NCBI GenBank assembly: GCA_016861045.1
Contig: BOKP01000001.1
Location: 685,529 to 749,528, forward strand
Length of the DNA stretch: 64,000 nucleotides
Reading direction: 5' to 3'
From: Actinomycetes bacterium
GTDB taxonomy: Bacteria; Actinomycetota; Thermoleophilia; Solirubrobacterales; 70-9
Shown here in pieces: positions 56,911 through 64,000 of this stretch (positions are counted from its first letter, which is position 1; each line of letters starts with the position of its first letter). The position numbers and the translations under genes were made by a program. The notes beneath the pieces are model-generated. The model had not been told where the DNA came from. It made no database searches and saw only the letters and a list, made by a program, of their open reading frames with translations.

Positions 56911-58305
56911 GTGAGCGCGCGTCCATCGCGGCGCCCAGCCCTCAACGAACCGCGTCCGGCTGCCGAGATGATGGGGGTGTCGGTTCCCGTCCATCGCGGC
57001 CGCTTCGGCGCCGAGCAGGCCGAGCGCCTGCTCTGGCGCGCCGGCTTCGGCCCCGCCCCCGGCCAGGCGCGGCGGCTCGCCCGCAAGGGCCTGCGGCGCG
57101 CCGTCGTCTCGCTGACCCGCCCGCGCGGCAACGCCCGCCTGCGCGGGCCCGCGCCGCACGACGAGGACGGCCTGCCGTTGGCGCCACGCGATGCATGGGG
57201 GCACGACCACCTCTGGTGGCTGGACCGCATGGTCCGATCCGATCAGCCGCTGGTCGAGCGGATGACCCTGGTCTGGCACGACTGGTTCGCGACCGCCGAC
57301 GTCGGCCAGGTGTCGCTGAACCTGAAGCAGAACGAGCTGTTCCGCAAGCGCGGCCTCGGCTCGTTCAAGGAGCTGCTGCTCGCGGTGACGGTCGATCCGG
57401 CGATGCTCGTCTGGCTGTCCGGCAACCAGAACGAGGCCGGCGCCCCGAACGAGAACTACGGCCGCGAGCTGATGGAGCTGTTCACGCTCGGGGCCGGCAA
57501 CGGCTACAGCGAGGACGACGTTCGCGAGCAGGCGCGGGCGCTGACCGGCTGGACGAACGACTGGGACGACAACCTCGGGATGGTCGACTTCCGCTTCGAT
57601 CCGGAGCGCCACGATTCCGGCCGCAAGCGGATCTTCGGGCAGGCCGGGCGCTTCGACTGGAGGGACTCATGCCGGCTCTGCGTCGAGCATCCCGCCCATG
57701 CCGGCTTCTTCGTCGAGCGGCTCTGGTCCTACTTCATCCCGACGCCGCCGCCGAAGCGGACCTTGCGGGAGCTGAAGCGCCGCTACCGGCGCGAGGGTCG
57801 GATCCGGCCGCTGGTCGAGGCGATCCTCATGCACCCCGCCCTCTACGAGGGGCCGCGCATGGTCAAGCCGCCGATCGTCCAGATCGCCGGCATGCTGCGC
57901 GCCCGACGCGCCGGGATCGAGACCGACTCCTGGACCTGGATCGCCGACGAGGCCGGGCAGCGCCTCTTCCGGCCGCCGAACGTGGCCGGCTGGGACGAGG
58001 AGCGCTGGCTCGACACGGCGCGGATCGGCGGCCGCTGGACGGCGGCGGCGTGGAACACGCGTGAGAACGAGGTCGACGAGGATGCCTACGATCCGACCGA
58101 GACGGCGGAGCAGGCCGTTCGCAAGGCGTTGCGATTCTGGGGGAGCCCGACGATCTCGGCGAGGACCCGCAAGGAGCTGCAGCGGTTCGCGCGGCGAGTC
58201 GAGGCGGTCGCCACCGACGAGTGGCAGCAGGGGACCTATCGCGCGTTGCGCCAGAACGCGCTGCGGATGCTGGTCGTGATGAGCCCGGAGCTGCAGACGT
58301 CGTGA
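56911..58305 (+). CDS. DUF1800-family protein
   Basis: 464 residues: FGAEQAERLLWRAGFGPAPGQARRLARKGL, RMTLVWHDWFATADVGQVSLNLKQNELFRKRGLGSFKELLLAVTVDPAMLVWLSG, NENYGRELMELFTLG and YSEDDVREQARALTGWT are the DUF1800 landmarks. No signal peptide is evident. Family members occur next to DUF1501 proteins in many phyla and their function is unknown. The start is either GTG 56911 or ATG 56968; the conserved part begins after both. GTGA overlap with the DUF1501 gene. Confidence 0.88.
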   Translation: MSARPSRRPALNEPRPAAEMMGVSVPVHRGRFGAEQAERLLWRAGFGPAPGQARRLARKGLRRAVVSLTRPRGNARLRGPAPHDEDGLPLAPRDAWGHDHLWWLDRMVRSDQPLVERMTLVWHDWFATADVGQVSLNLKQNELFRKRGLGSFKELLLAVTVDPAMLVWLSGNQNEAGAPNENYGRELMELFTLGAGNGYSEDDVREQARALTGWTNDWDDNLGMVDFRFDPERHDSGRKRIFGQAGRFDWRDSCRLCVEHPAHAGFFVERLWSYFIPTPPPKRTLRELKRRYRREGRIRPLVEAILMHPALYEGPRMVKPPIVQIAGMLRARRAGIETDSWTWIADEAGQRLFRPPNVAGWDEERWLDTARIGGRWTAAAWNTRENEVDEDAYDPTETAEQAVRKALRFWGSPTISARTRKELQRFARRVEAVATDEWQQGTYRALRQNALRMLVVMSPELQTS

Positions 58306-59678
58306 GCGGCCGCTGCGGATGTCGCGAGTTCACGCGGGCGGAGCTCGCCCGGCGCTCGCTCGCGGAGGCCGGCAAGGGCCTGCCGGCGATCGAGCCCGGG
58401 ATGCCGGCCCCGGCCGGGACGGGGCTGACCCGCCGCTCGCTGCTGGTTCGTGGCGGCGCGCTCGCGCTCAGCGTCTACGGCGCGAGCCTGTTGCGGCCGC
58501 GGGCGCTGCTCGAGGGGATCGCCGAGGCCGCCGGATCGCAGGGCAGGGTGCTGGTCTCGGTCTTCCTCGAGGGCGGGATCGACTCGCTGTCGGTGCTCGC
58601 CCCGGTCGCCGACGACACCTACCGGCGGATGCGCCCGGCGTTGCGGCTCGCGCCCGGTGACGGTCCGACGTGGACCGAGGATCCGCGGCTGCAGTGGCAT
58701 CCGGCGGCGGCGCCGCTCCACCAGCTCCACGGCGAGGGCAAGGTGACGGTGTTCCCGGCGATCGGCTACTCGAACGCGGACCAGTCCCACTTCACCTCGC
58801 GCCACTACTGGGAGGTCGGCGAGCTCAGCGTTCGCGCCAACACGGGCTGGCTCGGGCGGCTGCTCGACGTCGTCGGCAGCAACGACAACCCGCTGCAGGG
58901 GCTCTCCCTCGACGGCTCGCTCTCGCCGAGCCTGGCCACCGCCCGGGTTCCGGTCGCGGCGACCTGGGGACCGCGCTACGACCTCTGGGCGCCCGGCGTC
59001 TGGGGCGAGGTCGAGGACCTGATGTTCGAGACGTTCTCCCGCCTCGGGGTGACGGCCGAGGGCTCGCGCGACAAGCAGCTCAGCGGCGCCGGGCGGGTCG
59101 TGCGTCAGGCCGGCACGCTGCGGAGCCAGCTTCAGGCCTTCTCCGGCGAGATCGACTCGCCGGTCGCCTACCCCGACGACGAGCACTTCTCCGAGAGCCT
59201 CGCCGGGCTGGCCGCGATGCTCGACGCCGGGATGCCGATCACCGTCGCCTCGGTCGGCGCCCCCGGCGCCTACGACACCCACGACGAGCAGGCTTCGACC
59301 CTCGGGCAGGATCTCGCCCAGACCTGCGCGACCCTGCTCGCGTTCCAGCGCGACCTCGAGGCGCGCGGGCTCGACGATCGCGTCTTGACGATGGTCTGGT
59401 CCGAGTTCGGGCGCCGTCCCGAGGAGAACGGCGAGGGGTCGTCGGCCGGCACCGATCATGGGGCCGGCGGCTGCGCCTTCCTGATCGGAACGCCCGCGCG
59501 GGGGACGATGGTCGGCGAGTGGCCCGGGCTCGGGACGCTCGACGAGGACGACAACCTGCGCTCGACGTCGGACTTCCGCGCCGCCTACTGCTCGCTGCTC
59601 GAGCAGTGGTTCGGCGTCGACGCCGACGCGGTGATCCCCGGCGCCGGGGGCTTCGCCCGGCCGGCGCTGATCGGATGA
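58302..59678 (+). CDS. DUF1501-family Tat-exported protein
   Basis: 458 residues. The twin-arginine signal is internal (TGLTRRSLLVRGGALALSVYGASLL, R44-R45), after a Cys-containing N-terminal stretch (RCGCREF). The sulfatase-like DUF1501 core reads RVLVSVFLEGGIDSLSVLAP, YSNADQSHFTSRHYWEVG, SVGAPGAYDTHDEQASTLGQDL, VWSEFGRRPEENGEGSSAGTDHGAGGCAFLIG. These metal-site motifs resemble alkaline phosphatase/sulfatase proteins. Function unknown. Coupled by 4-bp overlaps to DUF1800 before it and a cupredoxin after it. Confidence 0.9.
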   Translation: MSGRCGCREFTRAELARRSLAEAGKGLPAIEPGMPAPAGTGLTRRSLLVRGGALALSVYGASLLRPRALLEGIAEAAGSQGRVLVSVFLEGGIDSLSVLAPVADDTYRRMRPALRLAPGDGPTWTEDPRLQWHPAAAPLHQLHGEGKVTVFPAIGYSNADQSHFTSRHYWEVGELSVRANTGWLGRLLDVVGSNDNPLQGLSLDGSLSPSLATARVPVAATWGPRYDLWAPGVWGEVEDLMFETFSRLGVTAEGSRDKQLSGAGRVVRQAGTLRSQLQAFSGEIDSPVAYPDDEHFSESLAGLAAMLDAGMPITVASVGAPGAYDTHDEQASTLGQDLAQTCATLLAFQRDLEARGLDDRVLTMVWSEFGRRPEENGEGSSAGTDHGAGGCAFLIGTPARGTMVGEWPGLGTLDEDDNLRSTSDFRAAYCSLLEQWFGVDADAVIPGAGGFARPALIG

Positions 59679-60067
59679 GCCGCCCGGTCGCGCTCGCGGC
59701 GGTCCTGCTGGCCCTCTCGGCGCCGGTCGCCGCCGCCGCGCCGGCCCGCGAGCGGGCGCCGGCGCGGCTGCTCGTGACCGGGCGCGAGTACAGCCTGACG
59801 CTGTCGCGAGCGAAGCTGCGCGCCGGCGACGCGATCGTCCAGCTCCACAACTTCGGCGAGGACCCGCACGACCTCCACCTGCAGCGGGCGGGCTCGGACC
59901 GGGCCTTCGAGATCGGTGAGGTCCTCCCGGGCGAGACCGGCACGCTCGAGATGCGGATGCGCCGGCGCTCCACCTACCGGCTCTGGTGCTCGATCGATCC
60001 CCACGCCGCCCTCGGCATGGAGGCGACGCTGCGGACGAAGGCGAAGCGCCCGCCGCGGCGGCGCTAG
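59675..60067 (+). CDS. Secreted cupredoxin-like copper protein
   Basis: 130 residues: signal peptide ([20 protein letters not shown]), then a small beta-barrel with type 1 copper ligands. A His in [12 protein letters not shown] (H65 or H68) precedes the C-terminal cluster C105-x4-H110-x4-M115 in [16 protein letters not shown]. It probably carries electrons or stores copper outside the membrane. The ATGA overlap with the DUF1501 gene makes these three genes one unit, suggesting that the exported DUF1501 protein works with copper or with electron transfer; this is inference. Confidence 0.82.
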   Translation: MSRPVALAAVLLALSAPVAAAAPARERAPARLLVTGREYSLTLSRAKLRAGDAIVQLHNFGEDPHDLHLQRAGSDRAFEIGEVLPGETGTLEMRMRRRSTYRLWCSIDPHAALGMEATLRTKAKRPPRRR

Positions 60068-62061
60068 TCGAGCGCGGCGCGCAACTCGGCGCCGGTCGTG
60101 ACCGGCGCCCTGCAGGCGAAGCCCTCGCAGACGTAGGCGAGCGCTTCCGCCCCCGCCGGGCGCTCGGCCAGAAGCGGCGGGACCGATGCCCCGGCCTCGC
60201 CGCCGGCGAGCACCGCGTGGGGGCGGTAGCGCGAGCGGCAGGCGTCCGCGAGCGGATCGAGCGCTCCCGGGTCCCCGGCGGGCGCGATCAGGGCGACCTC
60301 ACGGGCCGGCGCGAGCTCGAGCTCGAGCGCCGTCAGCAGGTAGGCGAGACCCTGCGGCTGGCGGCGGGCGGGCTCGGCGAGCAGCAGGAGGACGGAGCGG
60401 GCGTGCTCCCGCCACCGGCTCTCGCCGCTCAGCGCCGCAAGTCGCAGCAGGCCGTGGGCGGCGGCCGCGTTGCCCGAGGGGGTGGGGTGGTCGTCGAGGT
60501 CCTTGCGGCGGGCGATCAGGCCCTCGTGGTCGTCGGCGGTGGTGAAGAACCCGCCGCGCACGGGGTCGGCGAAGCGGCCGATCATCGTGTCCGCGATCGC
60601 CCGCGCCTCCTCGTACCAGCGGGGCTCGAACGTGGCCTCGTAGAGGGTGAGCAGCGCCTCGAGCAGGTGGGCGTGGTCTTCGAGGTAGGCGTCGAGGTGG
60701 GCGCGGCCGCCGTTGTAGGAGCGCAAGAGGCGGCCCTCCCCGCCCCGCATCGAGCCGAGGACGAACTCGATGCACGCCCGGGCGGCATCGATGTAGCGAC
60801 GCTCGCCGAACGCCGCTCCGACCTCGGCGAGCGACCCCGCCATCAGCGCGTTCCAGGCGCAGATCCGCTTGTCGTCGAGGGCGGGGCGGACCCGCCGCTC
60901 GCGAGCGGCGAGGAGCGCCGTCCTCGCCTCCGCGGCGCCGGCCGGCTCCGGTGCCGTGATCCCGGCCGGCAGGTGGAGGACGCTGCGCCCCTCGATCTGC
61001 CCGTCCGGGGAGATCCCGAGATGCGGCAGCACCTCGGCCGCCGCCGCCCCGAGGCCCGCGGCGGCGAGCGCCGCCTCCGCCTCCGCCGGGGTCCACGTGT
61101 AGTAGCGGCCCTCGACCCCCTCCGAGTCGGCGTCGATCGCCGAGTAGAACCCGCCCTCGGGGCCCCGCATCTCGGCCAGCGCCCACTCGCAGACCGCGAC
61201 CGCGACCTCGCGATAGCGGTCGTGGCCGAGCTCGAGATGGGCCCGCAGGTAGGTGCGGGCGAGCAGGGCGTTGTCGTAGAGCATCTTCTCGAAGTGGGGC
61301 ACGATCCAGCCGGCGTCGACCGCGTAGCGGCTGAAGCCGCCGCCGAGCTGGTCGTGGATGCCGCCGGCGGCCATCGCGTCGAGGGTGAGCTCGACGGGGG
61401 CGTGGGCGCCGCGGGCGAGCAGAAGGTCGAGGGCGCTCGCGGGCGGGAACTTCGGCGCTCCGCCGAAGCCGCCGTTGACCGCGTCGAAGCCGGCCATGAG
61501 CGCCTCGACGGCGTCGGCCGGGATCTCCGGGTCGAGCCGGTCGGTGTGGGCGGTGATCCGCCCGATCGCGCCGAGCTGCTCGCGGGTGCGGCCGGCGGCG
61601 GCCGCGATCTCGTCGCGCTGCGACTCCCACGCGGCGACGACCGCCTCCATGACCATGCGGAAGCTCGGCATCCCGCCGCGCGGCTCCGGCGGGAAGTAGG
61701 TGCCGCAGTGGAACGGGACGCCGTCGGGATCGCAGAACGCCGTCAGCGGCCAACCGCCGCCCCCGGTCATCCCCTGAAGCGCCTCCATGTAGATCGCGTC
61801 GACATCCGGGCGCTCCTCGCGGTCGACCTTCACGGGGACGAAGTGCTCGTTCATGTAGGCGGCGCTCTCCTGGTCGGTGAAGGACTCGCGCTCCATGACG
61901 TGGCACCAATGGCAGGCCGCGTAGCCGATCGAGACCAGGATCGGGACGTCGCGCTCACGGGCCAGGGCGTTGGCCTCCGGCCCCCACGGGAGCCAGGCGA
62001 CCGGGTTGTCCTTGTGCTGGAGGAGGTAGGGAGAGGTCTCGTCGGCGAGTCGGTTGGCCAC
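60064..62061 (-). CDS. DUF255 thioredoxin-like/glucosaminidase-fold protein (YyaL/SPATA20 family)
   Basis: 665 residues. The N-terminal thioredoxin-like DUF255 domain has [22 protein letters not shown]50-H-W-C53 in [16 protein letters not shown] and [16 protein letters not shown]. The rest is an (alpha/alpha)6 barrel ([73 protein letters not shown]) like N-acylglucosamine epimerases. The family is widespread; its role is unclear. It overlaps the convergent cupredoxin gene end by 4 bp and follows the MarR gene by 10 bp. Confidence 0.93.
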   Translation of the reverse strand: MANRLADETSPYLLQHKDNPVAWLPWGPEANALARERDVPILVSIGYAACHWCHVMERESFTDQESAAYMNEHFVPVKVDREERPDVDAIYMEALQGMTGGGGWPLTAFCDPDGVPFHCGTYFPPEPRGGMPSFRMVMEAVVAAWESQRDEIAAAAGRTREQLGAIGRITAHTDRLDPEIPADAVEALMAGFDAVNGGFGGAPKFPPASALDLLLARGAHAPVELTLDAMAAGGIHDQLGGGFSRYAVDAGWIVPHFEKMLYDNALLARTYLRAHLELGHDRYREVAVAVCEWALAEMRGPEGGFYSAIDADSEGVEGRYYTWTPAEAEAALAAAGLGAAAAEVLPHLGISPDGQIEGRSVLHLPAGITAPEPAGAAEARTALLAARERRVRPALDDKRICAWNALMAGSLAEVGAAFGERRYIDAARACIEFVLGSMRGGEGRLLRSYNGGRAHLDAYLEDHAHLLEALLTLYEATFEPRWYEEARAIADTMIGRFADPVRGGFFTTADDHEGLIARRKDLDDHPTPSGNAAAAHGLLRLAALSGESRWREHARSVLLLLAEPARRQPQGLAYLLTALELELAPAREVALIAPAGDPGALDPLADACRSRYRPHAVLAGGEAGASVPPLLAERPAGAEALAYVCEGFACRAPVTTGAELRAALD

Positions 62062-62071
62062 CGCCGGACGC

Positions 62072-62581
62072 CTAGCAGGCGGGGTCCTCCGGCCCGGCGC
62101 CGGAGCCCTCGAGCTTCTCCCAGACTCGCGCGAGACGCTCGAGGTCGTCCCGGTCGAGCCTGCTGACGAACTGCTCGCGGATCGCCGCCAGGTTGGTCGG
62201 CCGCGCCCGGCGGAACCGCTCGGCGCCGGCCTCGGTCAGCCGCGCCCAGGTCCCGCGACGGTCCTCGGAGCAGGTGTGGCGCTCGACCAGGCCCCGGGCC
62301 ACCATCCGGTCGATGAGGCGGGTCAGGCCGCTGCGGCTGAGCAGGAGCCCGTCGGCGAGCCGTCCCATCCGCATCGACTGCTCGGGAGCGCTCGAGAGCA
62401 GCAGCAGCACCTCGTAGGAGCCGAGCGAGAGGTCGTGGTCGTGCTCGAGGCGCTCGTCGATCGCCGCCGTCATGTTGCGGTAGGCGAACAGCATGCCCCT
62501 CCAGGCGGCGAGCTCGAGCGGGTCGAGCTGGCGCGAGTCGGGTCGGCGCGGGCGGTCAGGGGCTTCGGTTGTCGCGGCCAT
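62072..62581 (-). CDS. MarR-family regulator
   Basis: 169 residues: dimerisation helices at both ends and a winged helix with [66 protein letters not shown] single cysteine in the wing (HTCSED) could sense electrophiles or oxidants. It is divergent from a VOC dioxygenase gene, the MhqR-like arrangement, and likely represses it from the palindrome in the shared region. Confidence 0.9.
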   Translation of the reverse strand: MAATTEAPDRPRRPDSRQLDPLELAAWRGMLFAYRNMTAAIDERLEHDHDLSLGSYEVLLLLSSAPEQSMRMGRLADGLLLSRSGLTRLIDRMVARGLVERHTCSEDRRGTWARLTEAGAERFRRARPTNLAAIREQFVSRLDRDDLERLARVWEKLEGSGAGPEDPAC

Positions 62582-62601
62582 GCGGTCATTCTAGCCGGGA
62601 T

Positions 62602-62622
62602 GATTGACGACGCAACCATAAT
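62602..62622. promoter_or_regulatory. MarR operator-like palindrome and -10 in the divergent region
   Basis: GATTG-N6-CAACC (62602-62617) is symmetric except for one base pair. It abuts CATAAT (62617-62622), a good -10 for the rightward VOC gene. A repressor bound here would cover that promoter and lie about 20 bp from the MarR start, allowing autoregulation. Confidence 0.45.
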
Positions 62623-62668
62623 CGGGCGCATGGAGTACGGTGGGCATGGCGAGCGAACGGGAGCGGGC

Positions 62669-63583
62669 ATGAGCCTCGAGGGAATCCACCACGTGACGGC
62701 GATCACCGCCGACGCGCAGGACAACATCGACTTCTACGCCGGGGTCCTCGGGCTGCGGCTCGTGAAGAAGACCGTCAACCAGGACGACCCGACCGTCTAC
62801 CACCTGTTCTTCTCCGACGAGCAGGGGCGGGCCGGCTCCGACATCACGTTCTTCGAGTTCCCGAACGCCCCGCGCGGGCGGGCCGGGGCGGGGATGGTCC
62901 ATGCGATCGTCTGGCGGGTCGGGAGCGCGGCCGCGCTCGACTTCTGGGCGGAGCGGCTTCGCGACGAGGGAATCGAAGTCGAGCGCGGCGCCGACTCCCT
63001 TCGCTTCGCCGATCCCGAGGGGCTCGCGCACGAGCTCCGGATCAGCGACGTCGGCGACGAGCCGCTGGTCGCCGAGCACCCCGAGATCCCGGCCGAGCAC
63101 GCGCTCCAGGGATTCGACGCGGTGCGCGCCTACACGGCCGACCCGGAGGCGAGCGCCGGCCTGCTGGAGGCGCTCGGGTTCGGCGGCGGCGCCGGCGACT
63201 GGGAGGCCCGCGGCGAGGCCCGCGGCGGCTGGGTCCACTACGACGCTCCGCCGGAGCACCGCGGCATGCAGGGCGCCGGGACCGTCCATCACGTCGCCTG
63301 GGCATCGACGCCCGAGGAGCACGAGGCGTGGCGCGAGCGAGCGATCGCCGGCGGCGCCCGGCCGACGCCCGTCATCGACCGCTTCTACTTCAAGTCGATC
63401 TACTTCCGCGAGCCGAGCGGCGTCCTCTTCGAGATCGCCACCCTCGGTCCCGGCTTCGACGTCGACGAGCCGCTCGAGCACCTCGGCGAGAAGCTCTCGC
63501 TCCCGCCCGACTACGAGCACCTCCGCGAGCGGGTCGAGGCGAACCTGAAGCCGGTCTCGAGCCCGCGCCAGCGGGTCGGCTGA
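62669..63583 (+). CDS. VOC-family ring-cleaving dioxygenase/glyoxalase (MhqO-like)
   Basis: 304 residues with two vicinal-oxygen-chelate halves. The first starts GIHHVTAITADAQDNIDFYAGVLGLRLVKKTVNQDD; the second has GTVHHVAWASTPEEHEAWRERAI and FYFKSIYFREPSGVLFEIATLGPGFDVDE. Metal ligands are the His residues of these HHV motifs and the Glu in LFEIA. MhqO-type enzymes protect against quinones. GGGAG lies 7 nt before the ATG at 62669; an ATG at 62630 is in frame but poorly placed. Divergent from the MarR gene. Confidence 0.88.
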   Translation: MSLEGIHHVTAITADAQDNIDFYAGVLGLRLVKKTVNQDDPTVYHLFFSDEQGRAGSDITFFEFPNAPRGRAGAGMVHAIVWRVGSAAALDFWAERLRDEGIEVERGADSLRFADPEGLAHELRISDVGDEPLVAEHPEIPAEHALQGFDAVRAYTADPEASAGLLEALGFGGGAGDWEARGEARGGWVHYDAPPEHRGMQGAGTVHHVAWASTPEEHEAWRERAIAGGARPTPVIDRFYFKSIYFREPSGVLFEIATLGPGFDVDEPLEHLGEKLSLPPDYEHLRERVEANLKPVSSPRQRVG

Positions 63584-63586
63584 CGA

Positions 63587-63991
63587 TCAGGAGACGTCTC
63601 GGCGGCGCAGCCGGATCAGGCCGAGCGCGAGCGGGACCAGGACCCAGGCGATCGCGGCGGTCGCGATCCGGTCCCATTCGGGCGCGGGGGAGAGCTTCGC
63701 CGCCATCACCCGCTCGCGCACCGGGACGAGGGTGAAGGTCTCGAGTGCGGTCCGCTGCGACCACTCGCCGGTGACGAGGAGGATCGGCACGATCGGCATC
63801 AGCACGCTCGCGGCGAGCATCGCGTCGACGAACAGCTCACCGAAGTCGCGGTTGCCGTCGTCGACGAAGGCCCCGACGACGACGGCGGCGACCGCGGAGA
63901 GCGCGGTCAGGATCAGAAGCCACATGGCCGCGCGCGTGTCGACCATCTTCCGGGCCTCGACCGCGCCGAGGCGAAGCAGCGGCGGCCGCAC
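63587..63991 (-). CDS. Shortened ABC-2-type permease
   Basis: 134 residues from GTG 63991. The first 100 residues look like the start of an ABC-2 export permease: cytoplasmic helix, membrane segment MWLLILTALSAVAAVVVGAF, FVDAMLAASVLMPIVPILLVTGEWSQRTALETFTLVPVRERVMAAKL. The next residues jump to a typical last helix, IATAAIAWVLVPLALGLIRLRRRDVS. The three or so middle membrane helices, about 100 residues, are missing without any stop or frameshift. Either an in-frame deletion has inactivated it or it is a short variant. An ATPase partner would lie beyond the window edge. Confidence 0.6.
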   Translation of the reverse strand: MRPPLLRLGAVEARKMVDTRAAMWLLILTALSAVAAVVVGAFVDDGNRDFGELFVDAMLAASVLMPIVPILLVTGEWSQRTALETFTLVPVRERVMAAKLSPAPEWDRIATAAIAWVLVPLALGLIRLRRRDVS

Positions 63992-64000
63992 GGACCGATC

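Overview
The window is very GC-rich (third codon positions almost always G or C) with tightly packed genes, many 4-bp start/stop overlaps, GTG/TTG starts and a Gram-positive-type LexA box. The thiocarboxylate cysteine pathway (CysO-like carrier, CysM, Mec-type JAMM peptidase), the GH39-like secreted proteins with a CGWC tail, the DUF1800/DUF1501 pair and the small-Ccm cytochrome c system point to an actinobacterium, most likely of the Thermoleophilia/Solirubrobacterales group. That placement is inferred from gene content; no rRNA is present.

Layout. 1-3.8 kb (minus): a suf Fe-S operon (GNAT, Rrf2 regulator, SufC, SufS, SufU) with no sufB or sufD between the genes. 3.8-7.7 kb: methyltransferase, DesK/NarL-type two-component system, divergent HtpX. 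7.7-10.4 kb: rhodanese-E1 sulfurtransferase/adenylyltransferase, a PhyH oxygenase and a CysO-like sulfur carrier with a C-terminal extension. 10.4-17.6 kb: an exopolysaccharide cassette (polymerase/ligase, polyprenyl glycosylphosphotransferase, GT2) flanked by two paralogous secreted GH39-like proteins. 17.6-20.2 kb: amino-acid ABC importer. 20.3-22.2 kb: CysM, Mec and a zinc-ribbon/DUF2007-like protein. 22.2-26 kb: a possible dead peptidase, a decayed MarR gene, endonuclease IV, DUF1152, DUF1802. 26-30 kb: hydantoinase/oxoprolinase genes. 30-35 kb: NadB, HDAC-like deacetylase, a large coiled-coil protein, a pilin-like protein. 35-38.4 kb: RNase PH, RdgB, CDF transporter and several very small genes including a Roadblock protein. 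38.4-45.8 kb: a secreted Ig-like protein, cytochrome c maturation genes split around a tRNA-Gly and an SDR, then SecG. 45.9-53.3 kb: secreted hydrolase, GMC oxidoreductase, aldehyde dehydrogenase, AraC remnant, NAD epimerase. 53.4-55.3 kb: tRNA-Leu, LexA, RNase P RNA, a cysteine-free AhpD-like protein. 55.5-60.1 kb: glutamine synthetase, then DUF1800, DUF1501 and cupredoxin genes. 60.1-64 kb: DUF255 thioredoxin-like protein, MarR regulator with divergent VOC dioxygenase, and a shortened ABC-2 permease.

The most coherent system is sulfur trafficking. SufS and SufU mobilise cysteine sulfur for clusters. The rhodanese-E1 protein could adenylate and thiocarboxylate the CysO-like carrier, CysM could use it to make cysteine, and the JAMM peptidase could release the cysteine. 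The carrier carries four residues (GPTA) after its Gly-Gly, so the JAMM enzyme may also have to mature it. The two pathway loci lie 12.6 kb apart but share a 16-bp element (13 of 16 identical) of -10 hexamer plus ACTT-N4-AAGT palindrome, placed at the start codon of both the E1 gene and cysM. This suggests one regulon with leaderless transcripts.
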